In this document: one piece after another, positions 1 to 9,179 of the stretch
Position numbering within the stretch: position 1 is the first letter of the stretch
Layout: every line of letters starts with the position of its first letter
Origin: JAFMKE01 sp964655225
GTDB lineage: Bacteria > Bacteroidota > Bacteroidia > Chitinophagales > UBA8649
Direction: 5' to 3'
Assembly: GCA_964655225.1 (NCBI GenBank)
Contig: CAZZMB010000031.1
Coordinates: 1-26,657 of the forward strand
Length of the DNA stretch: 26,657 bases
Notes under the pieces: generated by a model
What the model was told of the DNA's origin: nothing
Database searches by the model: none
Seen by the model: the letters and a program-made list of their open reading frames with translations, nothing else
Program-made: the position numbers and the translations under genes

Positions 1-2
1 TA

Positions 3-1346
3 GAAATCTTCCCCGCCCTTCTTCCTGACTTTGAAGCTGAACAAATTTGTATTGGAGACACTACCTTATTCACAGACATAACCCCATCTTTTTCTACCAT
101 TGATAGAACATGGATTTTTGACTTTTTTGGGCAAACATCAACTAACCCAAATCCTAATTTCTATTATCCTAATCCTGGAACTTATGATGTAAAACTATCG
201 CTTACCAACGCTATTGGTTGCCAAAGCGAGGTTGTTAAATCCATAGAAATAAGGAATTTACCCGAAGTAGACCTCATTTATGATAATACCTGCGAAGGTG
301 CTGAAAGTGCACTATTTGACGCTAGCTCAACGGATTTAGGTTCTATAACCAGTCAAACGTGGATTATTGATGGTGAAGAATTGGCAGGTGATTCTGTCTA
401 TTACACCTTTGAAGACCTCGGCTTTAACCCCGTTTTTTTAAGTGTTACAGACAATTTTAACTGTAGCAACGATACCTCTATTTTAATATCCGTTTATCCG
501 CTCCCCCAAGCTGATTTTGATTTCTCACCAAACTACGGTGAAGCACCTATCGATATTCAGTTTGAAAATCTTTCTTCCACAGATGCAGTAGATTTTCTTT
601 GGAGTTTTGGAGATACTTCCATAAATGCAATAGATGAAAATCCAATAAACACCTACAATCAAAATGGGGTTTATGAAATTACTCTGGCAGCAAGCACCCT
701 TGAAGGTTGCACAGATAGTGCCATCCAAACCATAGCAATTATTCCGACTGCCTTGGACATTAAATTGAGTAATTTTAGTATTCAAAAAGTGGATCTTGGC
801 AAGGGTATGACAGCCTATAAGCCAAGTGTGCTGATGCAAAATGTAGGGACAAGAGCTATTTTTAACGCTGACTTATTTCTTTCCATCAACAGTGAAACCC
901 AAATTGCTGAAACATGGGAAGGGGTTATTCCTATTGGGCAGTCTGCGCTATATGAGCTAGGCAACTTCGCTATTATCGAAAACGAAAGTATCCTCGATTA
1001 TGTTTGTATCGAAGCGCAGCACGTCAATGACAACACAGAGCTAAACTTCGCCAACAACAAGACTTGCTTGGTTCAAAATGGTTCGCTGAAGACTTCCGAA
1101 TTGTATCCTAATCCGGCAGATGAAACCGTTCATATCGATGTTATTACTGAAAATGATGGCGAAAGCGAAATTGGGGTATTCGACCTTCTGGGTAAAGTTA
1201 TTATCCCATTAAAGAAAGTAACTCTGATGGAAGGATTTAATCAAATATCCATCAATACCACCAATTTAGTGGCCGGTAAATATATCGTCCAATTGATTTA
1301 CCAAGAGGAAATTTATTCCTACTCCTTGATTATTCATAATCGTTAA
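3..1346 (+). CDS. PKD-repeat secreted protein with T9SS type-A sorting domain (5' partial)
   Basis: The frame is open from base 3 to the TAA at 1344-1346, so the gene enters from outside the window. A TTG at 381 is not a credible start because coding similarity continues upstream of it. Visible are PKD-like repeats: TWIFDFFGQT followed by NPGTYDVKLSLTNAIGC near the left edge, a degenerate middle unit, and a clear one with FLWSFGDTS and NGVYEITLAAS. A CARDB-like stretch follows, then a C-terminal domain of about 80 residues starting LYPNPADETVHIDV and ending KYIVQLIYQEEIYSYSLIIH, which is the type-A sorting signal that sends proteins through the type IX system to the surface. The function of the missing N-terminus is unknown. 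The stop codon directly abuts the purN ATG, so the two are probably co-transcribed, though a functional link is not evident. Confidence 0.85.
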   Translation, partial: EIFPALLPDFEAEQICIGDTTLFTDITPSFSTIDRTWIFDFFGQTSTNPNPNFYYPNPGTYDVKLSLTNAIGCQSEVVKSIEIRNLPEVDLIYDNTCEGAESALFDASSTDLGSITSQTWIIDGEELAGDSVYYTFEDLGFNPVFLSVTDNFNCSNDTSILISVYPLPQADFDFSPNYGEAPIDIQFENLSSTDAVDFLWSFGDTSINAIDENPINTYNQNGVYEITLAASTLEGCTDSAIQTIAIIPTALDIKLSNFSIQKVDLGKGMTAYKPSVLMQNVGTRAIFNADLFLSINSETQIAETWEGVIPIGQSALYELGNFAIIENESILDYVCIEAQHVNDNTELNFANNKTCLVQNGSLKTSELYPNPADETVHIDVITENDGESEIGVFDLLGKVIIPLKKVTLMEGFNQISINTTNLVAGKYIVQLIYQEEIYSYSLIIHNR

Positions 1347-1916
1347 ATGAGTACGAAAGGAATCGCCATTTTTGTGTCCGGCAGAGGAAGTAATGCAGCA
1401 GCCATATTGGAGAAAGAATCCGCCTTCCGTTTCACGGTAAATTTAATTGTTGTCTCCAATAAAAATGCGCCAGCCATAACACTTGCCCAACGCTATAATA
1501 TTCCATATTTCATTTTGAATAAAAGTACGTTTTCGCATAGCACAGAAATCCTCGACCTACTCCAGAAACATCAAGTTGCTGTTATTTGCTTAGCTGGTTT
1601 TTTATGGAAAATTCCAGACTATTTGATTCAGGCATACCCTAACAATATTATCAACATTCATCCCTCTTTGCTGCCTAAGTATGGTGGAAAGGGCATGTAT
1701 GGCATGAAAGTTCATGAAGCCGTTATCGCCAATCAAGAAAAATACAGTGGGCTTACTATTCATTTGGTTAATGAAGAATATGATAAAGGAAAAGTCTTGT
1801 TCCAAACAAAAATAGCGATAGAAGATGATGAAAAACCTGATGCTTTAGCTAGACGCATTTTATCCCTCGAACACCAGTATTTTGCGCAAGTAATTGATGC
1901 GCATTGTCAAGGTTAA
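1347..1916 (+). CDS. purN: Phosphoribosylglycinamide formyltransferase
   Basis: Transfers the formyl group of 10-formyl-tetrahydrofolate to GAR, giving FGAR, in cytoplasmic purine synthesis. The 189 residues match the usual PurN length. The phosphoribosyl-binding loop SGRGSN is at residues 11-16. The catalytic region NIHPSLLPKY carries N103 and H105, and the signature SGLTIHLVNEEYDKG places the catalytic Asp at D146. The ATG follows the upstream TAA with no spacer (TAAATG), which suggests read-through transcription from the secreted-protein gene. purH, the last enzyme of the same pathway, lies 80 bases downstream behind its own promoter-like box. Confidence 0.95.
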   Translation: MSTKGIAIFVSGRGSNAAAILEKESAFRFTVNLIVVSNKNAPAITLAQRYNIPYFILNKSTFSHSTEILDLLQKHQVAVICLAGFLWKIPDYLIQAYPNNIINIHPSLLPKYGGKGMYGMKVHEAVIANQEKYSGLTIHLVNEEYDKGKVLFQTKIAIEDDEKPDALARRILSLEHQYFAQVIDAHCQG

Positions 1917-1944
1917 TTTTGTTATTAAATAAACACACAAAGCC

Positions 1945-1975
1945 TTGAATAATCTGTTTTTAAAAGATAAATTTG
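1945..1975 (+). promoter_or_regulatory. Bacteroidota-type promoter ahead of purH
   Basis: TTG at 1945-1947, a 20-base spacer, then TAAATTTG at 1968-1975. This matches the Bacteroidota sigma(ABfr) pattern of TTG near -33 and TAnnTTTG near -7. A start near 1982 would leave a leader of about 15 bases before the purH GTG. It would drive purH and probably the mre-rod genes behind it. The call rests on motif and position only. Confidence 0.55.
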
Positions 1976-1996
1976 TAAGACAGCAAAATTCTTCTC

Positions 1997-3514
1997 GTGA
2001 AAAAAATTAATTCCGCCTTAATCTCTGTCTTTTACAAGGATGGTTTAGATGTTTTAGCAAAACATTTAGTGGATAATAATGTAGCTATTTATAGTACAGG
2101 CGGGACTCAAAAATTCTTAGAAGAAGCAGGCATAGAAGTTACTTCAGTTGAAAGTTTAACGGACTATCCTTCTATTCTTGGCGGAAGGGTAAAAACCTTA
2201 CACCCAAAAGTTTTTGGTGGTATTCTTGCTAGAAGAGAAGAAGAGAGTGATGTCATGCAGTTGGAAGAGTTTGATATCCCAACCATTGACTTGGTTATTG
2301 TTGATTTATATCCATTCGAAGAAACTGTAGCAAACACGTCTAGCCAATCTGATATCATAGAAAAAATTGACATTGGTGGAATCTCATTGATTCGAGCAGC
2401 AGCTAAGAACTTTAAAGATACCTGTGTATTGTCTTCAAACAAGCAATACGGTGAGTTTATCAAAATTTATAACGCTCAGGACGGCAAGCTTACGATGGAG
2501 CAGCGAAAAACTTTCGCAGCAAAATCATTTGCTACCTCCTCTCATTATGATACGGCTATTTTTAACTACTTCAACAGCGATAATAGTCAGGCAGATTTTC
2601 GACAAAGCTTTGAACAGGAAAAGGCACTTAGATATGGAGAAAACCCCCATCAATCTGCCTCCTTTTATGGAAAATTAGACGACTACTTTGATCAACTTCA
2701 CGGTAAAGAACTTTCATACAATAACCTGGTAGATGTCGATGCAGCAGTTAATGTCATCGCCGAATTTAGCGAGCCAAGTTTTGCAATTATGAAGCACACA
2801 AACACCTGTGGACTTGCTAGTGCAGCAAACAATAGCCTTGCATACGACAAAGCGCTTGCATGTGATCCTGTTTCTGCTTTTGGGGGTATTTTAGCGACCA
2901 ATCAAAAAATTGAGTTGGAGCTCGCAGAAAAAATTCATCAATTATTTTGCGAAGTGGTGATCGCACCAGAATTTTCTGATGAGGCCCTTGAGGTTTTGCG
3001 TGGAAAGAAAAATAGAATCCTTCTGAAGCAAAAGATATTTACTAAACCTGCTAAGCAGTTTAAATCCCTTTTAAATGGAGTTATCGCTCAAGATTACGAC
3101 GGCTTTATGGAAGATGAAAGTGCTTTCAAACTTGCAACAGATAAAGACATAAGTGCGGATCAAGCACAAAATTTAGTATTTGCCATAAAAGCGGTAAAGC
3201 ATCTTAAATCGAACGGGATAGCTTTGATTGCAAACAAACAATTGATAGGTATGGGCTGTGGTCAAACCTCTCGTGTGGATGCCCTTAGACAAGCGATTAC
3301 TAAAGCCAAAGCTTTTGGCTTTGATTTGAAAGGCGCGGTTATGGCGTCTGACGCTTTTTTCCCTTTTCCCGACTGTGTAGAAATTGCAGCGGAAGAAGGT
3401 ATTGTGGCTATTTCTCAACCTGGGGGTTCCATAAAAGACCAAAATTCAATTGATGCCTGCAACAGTTTAGGACTTTCCATGGTATTTACAGGCACAAGAC
3501 ATTTTAAACATTAA
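1997..3514 (+). CDS. purH: Bifunctional AICAR formyltransferase / IMP cyclohydrolase
   Basis: Catalyses the last two steps to IMP: formylation of AICAR, then ring closure. The 505 residues match the family. The N-terminal MGS-like cyclohydrolase domain (about 1-190) shows IYSTGGT (31-37), LGGRVKTLHPKVFGG (61-75), the VDLYPFEETV block and IEKIDIGGISLIRAAAKN. The C-terminal transformylase domain has RYGENPHQ (212-219) and the catalytic pair K266-H267 within MKHTNTCG. The start is GTG at 1997, chosen because homology begins at MKKINSALISV and no ATG lies nearby. mreB follows after 15 bases, so purine synthesis and the shape genes are probably one transcript, an arrangement I recall from other Bacteroidota. 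Confidence 0.96.
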   Translation: MKKINSALISVFYKDGLDVLAKHLVDNNVAIYSTGGTQKFLEEAGIEVTSVESLTDYPSILGGRVKTLHPKVFGGILARREEESDVMQLEEFDIPTIDLVIVDLYPFEETVANTSSQSDIIEKIDIGGISLIRAAAKNFKDTCVLSSNKQYGEFIKIYNAQDGKLTMEQRKTFAAKSFATSSHYDTAIFNYFNSDNSQADFRQSFEQEKALRYGENPHQSASFYGKLDDYFDQLHGKELSYNNLVDVDAAVNVIAEFSEPSFAIMKHTNTCGLASAANNSLAYDKALACDPVSAFGGILATNQKIELELAEKIHQLFCEVVIAPEFSDEALEVLRGKKNRILLKQKIFTKPAKQFKSLLNGVIAQDYDGFMEDESAFKLATDKDISADQAQNLVFAIKAVKHLKSNGIALIANKQLIGMGCGQTSRVDALRQAITKAKAFGFDLKGAVMASDAFFPFPDCVEIAAEEGIVAISQPGGSIKDQNSIDACNSLGLSMVFTGTRHFKH

Positions 3515-3529
3515 TAGAAGAAGGAAAGA

Positions 3530-4558
3530 ATGGGATTATTTAATTTTTTTACGGAAGAGATCGCAATCGATTTAGGAACAGCGAATACGCTTATTATTCA
3601 TAATGACAAAGTCGTTGTCGATCAGCCATCAATCGTGGCAATTGATCGAAGAACTGGGAAAGTTGAAGCCGTTGGTGCTCGTGCCATGTTGATGCACGAA
3701 AAAACGCATGAAAATATTAAAACAATTCGACCATTAAAAGATGGAGTTATTGCGGATTTTTATGCTGCAGAAATAATGATTCGAGAGATGATTACCATGA
3801 TTTATCAAGGCAAACGTAAACCTTTATTCCCCCCTTCTTATAAAATGGTTATTTGCATTCCTAGTGGAATTACTGAGGTTGAAAAACGTGCCGTAAAAGA
3901 TAGTGCCGAAAACTCTGGGGGAAAAGAAGTTAAAATGATTCATGAGCCTATGGCCGCAGCTATTGGTATTGGTATTGATGTGGAAGAACCTAATGGAAAT
4001 ATGATCATTGATATAGGTGGAGGAACTACCGAGATTGCAGTTATTTCTCTTTCCGGAATTGTAGGTGATCAATCTATACGTGTGGCAGGAGATGAGTTTA
4101 CCGCCAATATTGTCAGCTATATGAGAAGGCAACACAACATGATGATTGGTGAACGTACCGCAGAAAAAATTAAAATTAATATTGGAGCCGCTCTGACCGA
4201 GCTAGAAAATCCTCCTGAGGATTTTCCGGTAAATGGCCGAGATTTAATGACGGGTATTCCAAAACAAATTATTGTTACCTATTCTGAGGTTGCTCATGCT
4301 TTGGACAAAGCAATTTCAAAAATTGAAGAGGCCATCCTAAAAGCATTAGAAACAACACCGCCAGAATTGGCTGCCGATATTTACAAAACAGGCTTGTACC
4401 TTACGGGAGGTGGAGCCTTATTGAGAGGGTTGGATAAGCGTATATCTGCCAAGACAAAGCTGCCTGTCCATGTAGCAGATGACCCCTTGAGAGCTGTGGT
4501 AAGAGGAACAGGTATTGCATTAAAGAAAATGGACCAGTACACCTTCCTAATGGACTAA
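3530..4558 (+). CDS. mreB: Rod-shape actin homologue MreB
   Basis: Actin-like ATPase that forms membrane-bound filaments organising lateral wall synthesis. The 342 residues match the usual length. Phosphate 1 motif IDLGTANT is at 13-20, phosphate 2 motif IDIGGGTTEIAV at 160-171, the connecting HEPMAAAIG at 138-146, and the adenosine motif TGGGALLRGLD near 293. The N-terminal MGLFNFF resembles a short membrane-inserting amphipathic segment. A purine-rich AGAAGAAGGAAAG lies just before the ATG. It is the first of five consecutive shape genes; mreC starts 19 bases after its stop. Confidence 0.97.
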   Translation: MGLFNFFTEEIAIDLGTANTLIIHNDKVVVDQPSIVAIDRRTGKVEAVGARAMLMHEKTHENIKTIRPLKDGVIADFYAAEIMIREMITMIYQGKRKPLFPPSYKMVICIPSGITEVEKRAVKDSAENSGGKEVKMIHEPMAAAIGIGIDVEEPNGNMIIDIGGGTTEIAVISLSGIVGDQSIRVAGDEFTANIVSYMRRQHNMMIGERTAEKIKINIGAALTELENPPEDFPVNGRDLMTGIPKQIIVTYSEVAHALDKAISKIEEAILKALETTPPELAADIYKTGLYLTGGGALLRGLDKRISAKTKLPVHVADDPLRAVVRGTGIALKKMDQYTFLMD

Positions 4559-4577
4559 ATCATGTGGAGCGCGCAGC

Positions 4578-5420
4578 ATGTATAACCTAATTAAATTTAT
4601 TTTAAAGTATCACTTTACTATTCTGTTTATCCTCATAGAAATCGTTGCGATTTCAATTTTATTTCAACACAATAAGTACCAAAAAGTTAAGTTTATAAAC
4701 GCTGCCAATTTTCTTACTGGCTCCGTTTATCAAGCCAAATCGACTGTGACAGATTATTTTAAGTTGAGAGCAATCAACCAGCAATTGGCTATAGAAAATG
4801 CAAAGCTCCAGAGTATGGCAAAGGAGCTTAACTATATCGAAATGCCCACGCTGTATAACGACACCGTATATATTAGTGACACCTTGGTCATTGATACGGC
4901 AAGACAATTACATTTTCACGCCGCTAAAGTTATTAGTAACTCTTTGAGCAAGCCATTCAATACCATTTTTATTGATAAAGGAACAAAGCATCATTTCTAT
5001 GAAGACATGGGGGTTATTAATGCTGAAGGAGTGGTTGGAGTGGTTCGTAGTGTTTCAGATAATTATGCCACTATAACACCTATCCTAAATCGGAACTTTA
5101 ACATGAATGCAAAAATAAAGGGTTCAGGATATTTTGGTAACTTATCTTGGGATGGTCAAGATCCAAATTATGCGCAACTCACAGACATCCCCAACCATAT
5201 CAACCCTGTTCAAGGTGATACCATCATTAGTAGTGGTTATTCTCAAATTTTTAAGGAGGGATACATCATCGGTTACATCCATCAAGTAATTAAGGTTCCC
5301 GGTAAAAGCTTTATTAATTTAGATGTGAAACTCGCTGTAGATTTTGGTAACTTAAATTATGTTTACGGTATTGAAAATAAGATTAATGAAAGTATAGATA
5401 GTTTAAGCATTGAAAATTAA
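4578..5420 (+). CDS. mreC: Rod-shape protein MreC
   Basis: Bitopic scaffold of the Rod complex that links MreB to PBP2 and activates the synthase. The 280 residues show one N-terminal membrane segment (about 10-29), a coiled-coil stretch (about 60-87, QQLAIENAKLQSMAKELN), and the periplasmic beta-barrel domain, recognisable from VISNSLSKPFNTIFIDKG, GVINAEGVVGVV and DTIISSGYSQIFKEGYIIG. Its stop lies inside the start of mreD (11-base overlap), which indicates translational coupling. Confidence 0.94.
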   Translation: MYNLIKFILKYHFTILFILIEIVAISILFQHNKYQKVKFINAANFLTGSVYQAKSTVTDYFKLRAINQQLAIENAKLQSMAKELNYIEMPTLYNDTVYISDTLVIDTARQLHFHAAKVISNSLSKPFNTIFIDKGTKHHFYEDMGVINAEGVVGVVRSVSDNYATITPILNRNFNMNAKIKGSGYFGNLSWDGQDPNYAQLTDIPNHINPVQGDTIISSGYSQIFKEGYIIGYIHQVIKVPGKSFINLDVKLAVDFGNLNYVYGIENKINESIDSLSIEN

Positions 5421-5922
5421 ACCCAAACATATTATTCTCTGGTTTGTAGTATTATTACTCCAAATACTCGTGTTTAATCAGCTTAATGTAAGTGGATATA
5501 TTAACCCTTACGTCTATCCACTGTTAATTATTCTTCTGCCATTCGAAATAGCGGGTTGGCTGTTGTTAACTCTTGCCGCTTGCTTAGGTTTATTCATAGA
5601 CGTTTTTACCGGAACCTTGGGTATGCACTTGTTTGCTTTAGTTTTCATGGCAGGCTGTAGACCGAGTATTACCAAAATTCTTTCTCTTTCTAAACAAGAT
5701 CCTGGTGATTTTATAAATATTAAACAACATGGACTTATAGTAAGTACCACCTTTATCGGTGTGCTTCTTTTCATTCACCACATCATGTATTTTTTGTTGG
5801 AGACTTTTGCTTCCTCTGGTTTATCCTACGGGATTCTTAGAACATTTGCAAGCCTATTTTTCAGCATTTTTATTTCTGTCATTTTATTATTAGTGGTTAA
5901 TCCAGGGCGCAATGAAAGATAG
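5410..5922 (+). CDS. mreD: Rod-shape membrane protein MreD
   Basis: Small integral membrane partner of MreC, with 170 residues and about five hydrophobic segments (for example IILWFVVLLLQILVFNQL and LLTLAACLGLFIDVFTG). Sequence conservation in MreD is low; the call rests on size, topology and position between mreC and mrdA. The start is TTG at 5410: no ATG occurs in frame until about residue 72, which would remove the first membrane segments. It overlaps mreC by 11 bases at its start and mrdA by 11 at its end. Confidence 0.85.
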   Translation: MKIKPKHIILWFVVLLLQILVFNQLNVSGYINPYVYPLLIILLPFEIAGWLLLTLAACLGLFIDVFTGTLGMHLFALVFMAGCRPSITKILSLSKQDPGDFINIKQHGLIVSTTFIGVLLFIHHIMYFLLETFASSGLSYGILRTFASLFFSIFISVILLLVVNPGRNER

Positions 5923-7759
5923 GTACAAACAAAGGGCATACGTTCTGGGCTCTCTGATTGTAATATTGGCCATAATTTTTTTAGGAAAGCTCTTTTCCAT
6001 TCAAGTCCTGGATAGCAAATACCAAGATATTGCTCAAAGAATGGCCGTCAAGCAAATTAAACTATATCCGAATAGGGGCCTTATTTTTGACAGGAATAAT
6101 GAGTTATTGGTTTACAACCAAGCCATATATGATATCATGGTCATCCCACGACAAGTGAAGAATTTAGACACCGCGATGTTTTGCTCAATTTTTGAAATAT
6201 CCAAAGAAGTTTTTGAAAATAAAATGGCCGTTGTAAGCAAGGATTTGTTCTATTATAGTCCAAGTGAATTTATAAAGCAAGTGCCTGGTGAAAAGTATGC
6301 TTTATTTTTGGAACATTCCCATAAATTCAGGGGGTTTTATGGAGAGACGCGTACAATCAGAAACTATATGCAAGCTTGTGCCGCGCATATTCTTGGAGAT
6401 GTTGGTGAGGTAGATTCAGCAGACATCGGCAATTCTGATTACTACTATCAACCCCGAGATTATGCCGGAAAAAGCGGCTTAGAAAAGCTCTATGATGATA
6501 ATTTAAGAGGTGCACGGGGATATAAATATGTATTTATCGATAAATACAATAAGCAGCAAGGAAGCTTTGACGAAGGGCGAAATGACAGCCTTCCTTCCCA
6601 AGGCGCTAATTTGGCAACAACCCTTGACATTAAGCTTCAAGCTTATGGCGAGCGACTCCTTCAAAACAAAGTAGGAAGTATTGTTGCTATAGAGCCTCAA
6701 ACTGGTGAAGTATTGGCGCTGGTTAGCAGCCCCAGTTTTGATCCCAATCTTTTGTGTGGTTCAGAACGAGGGAAAAACTACTCCAAATTGGTCAAAGACC
6801 CACTAAAACCGCTGTTTAATCGAGCGGTAATGGCACAATACCCGCCAGGATCTACTTTTAAGCCCTTGACCGCTGCAATCGCTTTACAAGAAGGCGCAAT
6901 ATCGCCAAATTATGCCTATAAATGCAATACCTTATACTACATCCCTGGCTACACCCTGCATTGTTCACATAAACACCCCAAAACTACAAACGTACAACAA
7001 GCTATTCAACATTCTTGTAACCCCTATTTTTGGGAAACCTTCAAAAAAACATTGCAAATTGGAACCTATAAAAATACCAACGAAAGTTATGCTAAATGGT
7101 ATGATTATACGACTAAATTTGGCCTCGACAGTCCTTTAGGAATAGATATGCTTAGTGAAAAACCTGGTAATATACCTGCTCCGAAGTATTACAACAATTT
7201 ATATGGAAAAACGGGATGGAAAGCGGTAACTATAATTTCTCTTGCAATTGGCCAAGGAGAGCTTCTTTTAACCCCTCTGCAGCTGGCGAATTTATACGCC
7301 ACTTTTGCAAACAGAGGGCACTATATCACCCCGCATTTAGTAAAAACGATTAATGGCAAACCGAATCCAAAACCGAAAAGACAAGAAACAGGAATAGATA
7401 AACAATATTTTGATGTAATTGCTGAAGGTTTGCAGATGGTCGTTGATGTCGGTACGGGTCGTCGCTCCAAAATACCCGAACTCCCTTTTGGTGGCAAAAC
7501 AGGAACAGCACAAAATCCTTTTGGAGAGGATCACTCAATCTTCGCTGGATTTGCGCCTGTTGATAATCCTCAGATTGCTGTGGCAGTTTTTGTAGAAAAT
7601 GCAGGTGGGGGTTCTAAATATGCCGCACCTATTGCCAGTCTAATCGCTGAAATGTATTTACATGATACTATAGCTGCAAGTAGAATGGATTTCGAACAAG
7701 TTATCTTAGATGCCAAGTTAACTGAAATACCTGAAGATGAGGAGGGTGACGAGCCATGA
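5912..7759 (+). CDS. mrdA: Penicillin-binding protein 2 (elongasome transpeptidase)
   Basis: Class B PBP that cross-links peptidoglycan made by RodA during elongation. The 615 residues include an N-terminal membrane anchor (about 10-27), the pedestal/dimerisation domain beginning RGLIFDRNNELL (55-66), and a transpeptidase domain. Active-site motifs are complete: S314-TFK (the nucleophilic Ser in PPGSTFKP), S368-C-N370, and K529-T-G531 in GGKTGTAQNPFG. The acidic tail EIPEDEEGDEP ends at the rodA start. Its TGA overlaps the rodA ATG (ATGA), matching the known PBP2-RodA partnership. Confidence 0.97.
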   Translation: MKDRYKQRAYVLGSLIVILAIIFLGKLFSIQVLDSKYQDIAQRMAVKQIKLYPNRGLIFDRNNELLVYNQAIYDIMVIPRQVKNLDTAMFCSIFEISKEVFENKMAVVSKDLFYYSPSEFIKQVPGEKYALFLEHSHKFRGFYGETRTIRNYMQACAAHILGDVGEVDSADIGNSDYYYQPRDYAGKSGLEKLYDDNLRGARGYKYVFIDKYNKQQGSFDEGRNDSLPSQGANLATTLDIKLQAYGERLLQNKVGSIVAIEPQTGEVLALVSSPSFDPNLLCGSERGKNYSKLVKDPLKPLFNRAVMAQYPPGSTFKPLTAAIALQEGAISPNYAYKCNTLYYIPGYTLHCSHKHPKTTNVQQAIQHSCNPYFWETFKKTLQIGTYKNTNESYAKWYDYTTKFGLDSPLGIDMLSEKPGNIPAPKYYNNLYGKTGWKAVTIISLAIGQGELLLTPLQLANLYATFANRGHYITPHLVKTINGKPNPKPKRQETGIDKQYFDVIAEGLQMVVDVGTGRRSKIPELPFGGKTGTAQNPFGEDHSIFAGFAPVDNPQIAVAVFVENAGGGSKYAAPIASLIAEMYLHDTIAASRMDFEQVILDAKLTEIPEDEEGDEP

Positions 7760-8948
7760 GAAGCAATAATTTGATAAATAATATTGATTGGGTGCTCATT
7801 GGGCTATATGTATTGCTGGCTTCTTTGGGGTTGGCCTTTGTGTATTCCGCCACCTATATACCAGAAGATCCTTCATTCTTCAATTTTTCCAGCTCTTACG
7901 GTAAGCAATTTATGTGGCTCTTCATTAGTCTCCTGATCGGAATGTTTATCATCGTCATTGATTATACCTTTTATACCTCCTTTGCATATATCATTTTTGG
8001 ATTAATTATGCTTTTGTTGGCATCTGTATTGGTGTTTGGTGTTGAAATTAATGGATCGAAATCTTGGTTTGCATTGGGGTCTATTCGTTTTCAGCCGGCA
8101 GAGTTGGCTAAATTTGCCACTTGTTTAGCCTTGGCCAAGGTATTGACTGGTGTGCAGGTCAATCTAAAAACTTGGTCGGGAAAGTTTAAGGCTCTAGCTG
8201 TGTTACTTATCCCTATTGGCTTAATCCTGCTTCAAGGGGATGTAGGTTCTGCTATCGTTTTTGCTGGGCTGATCTTTGTGCTTCACCGGGAAGGCTTAGG
8301 GTCGGGCTATCTAATCATTGGCTTTGGGTCCATATTCCTCTCCGTAATGGCTTTACTGTATCCTCCGTTAGTCTTAATGTTTTTCTATGGTCTTATTTTC
8401 TCCCTAATTATATATTATAATCGAAAAGCCAAGCATCCCATTATTGGACTTGCAGGGATTACTATAGGAAGTTTTGTTTATGCCTTTATCTATAAACATC
8501 ACCTTCTCTCCCTCTTACCGTTAGAAATGTTTGGGGCTAAGTTTAGCGAATACCTCTTGTTATTGATTCCGATGCTTTTGTTAATCATCATTGGATTCTT
8601 CGTTTTTTTTAAACGTAAAAAATGGCTGCCGGCTACAATGATAATCTTCCTTTTCGTTGGCGCATATACCTTCTCTGTTGATTTTATGTTTAACAATGTG
8701 TTGAAACAGCATCATCGCGATCGTATTAATTTAATTTTAGGTAAAATTGAAGATCATTCAGGCGCGGGATANNNNNNNNNNNNNNNNNNNNNNNNNNNNN
8801 NNNNNNNNNNNNNNNNNNNNNNNNNNNNNNNNNNNNNNNNNNNNNNNNNNNNNNNNNNNNNNNNNNNNNNNGCTCCTTGTTAAGCTTTACGATTTTGTTG
8901 TTTGTCTTAATTAAATTTGATACCGAGCGACTTAGTGTGCTTCGTTAA
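7756..8948 (+). CDS. rodA: RodA peptidoglycan glycosyltransferase (SEDS), interrupted by an assembly gap
   Basis: Polymerises lipid II into glycan strands in the elongasome. Residues 1-338 are readable: several membrane helices, the SEDS block SWFALGSIRFQPAELAK (103-119), DVGSA near 162-166, and RINLILGKIEDHSGAG just before the gap. The frame resumes after the Ns at base 8874 with SLLSFTILLFVLIKFDTER and ends at TAA 8946-8948; this matches the expected last helix and charged tail of RodA following the GGSS motif. By comparison with E. coli RodA, about 110 residues are missing, including the region with the catalytic Asp. The true gap length should be 3n+2, so the 100 Ns are a placeholder. Reading straight through the Ns gives a false ending (APC, then TAA). 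Confidence 0.9.
8772..8871. other. Assembly gap of 100 Ns (unknown true length)
   Basis: Exactly 100 Ns inside rodA. The two flanks share no overlap, unlike the second gap, so sequence really is missing here. RodA homology predicts roughly 330 bases. Confidence 0.95.
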
Positions 8949-9124
8949 ATGGCCTCAGTATAGCCAAACCCTAATTCCAGCTTAGTTTCAATAAGTTTAT
9001 TCATTTCTTCTTTACTGCTCAATAGCCTACGTTGGTCAAGTGTTCAATGAAAGTTTAGCTATTCAGAAAATTTGATAGCTAGTTATACAGCTTGAATCCA
9101 ATACCTCATTAGATTAGCTCATAT
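8949..9124. other. Intergenic region with a possible gene remnant on the minus strand
   Basis: Lies between the rodA stop and the terminator of the convergent DUF4476 gene. On the minus strand a 32-codon frame (9043 down to 8945) reads RRLLSSKEEMNKLIETKLE and ends LGFGYTEAI, running tail to tail into the rodA stop. Its composition is protein-like, but upstream the region is full of stops in all frames. It could be the decayed end of a lost gene or chance. I do not recognise it. Confidence 0.2.
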
Positions 9125-9150
9125 AAAAATGCCCTCGACTTATCGAGGGC
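9125..9150 (-). terminator. Rho-independent terminator of the recR/DUF4476 operon
   Basis: Perfect 8-base-pair stem GCCCTCGA/TCGAGGGC at 9131-9150 with loop CTTA. On the minus strand it is followed by ATTTTTAT. It sits 30 bases past the stop of the DUF4476 gene. On the plus strand the following bases (AGTAGTTTTA) are a weaker U-tract, so it may also limit rodA read-through. Confidence 0.85.
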
Positions 9151-9179
9151 AGTAGTTTTACCTTGTTAATATATTGCTT

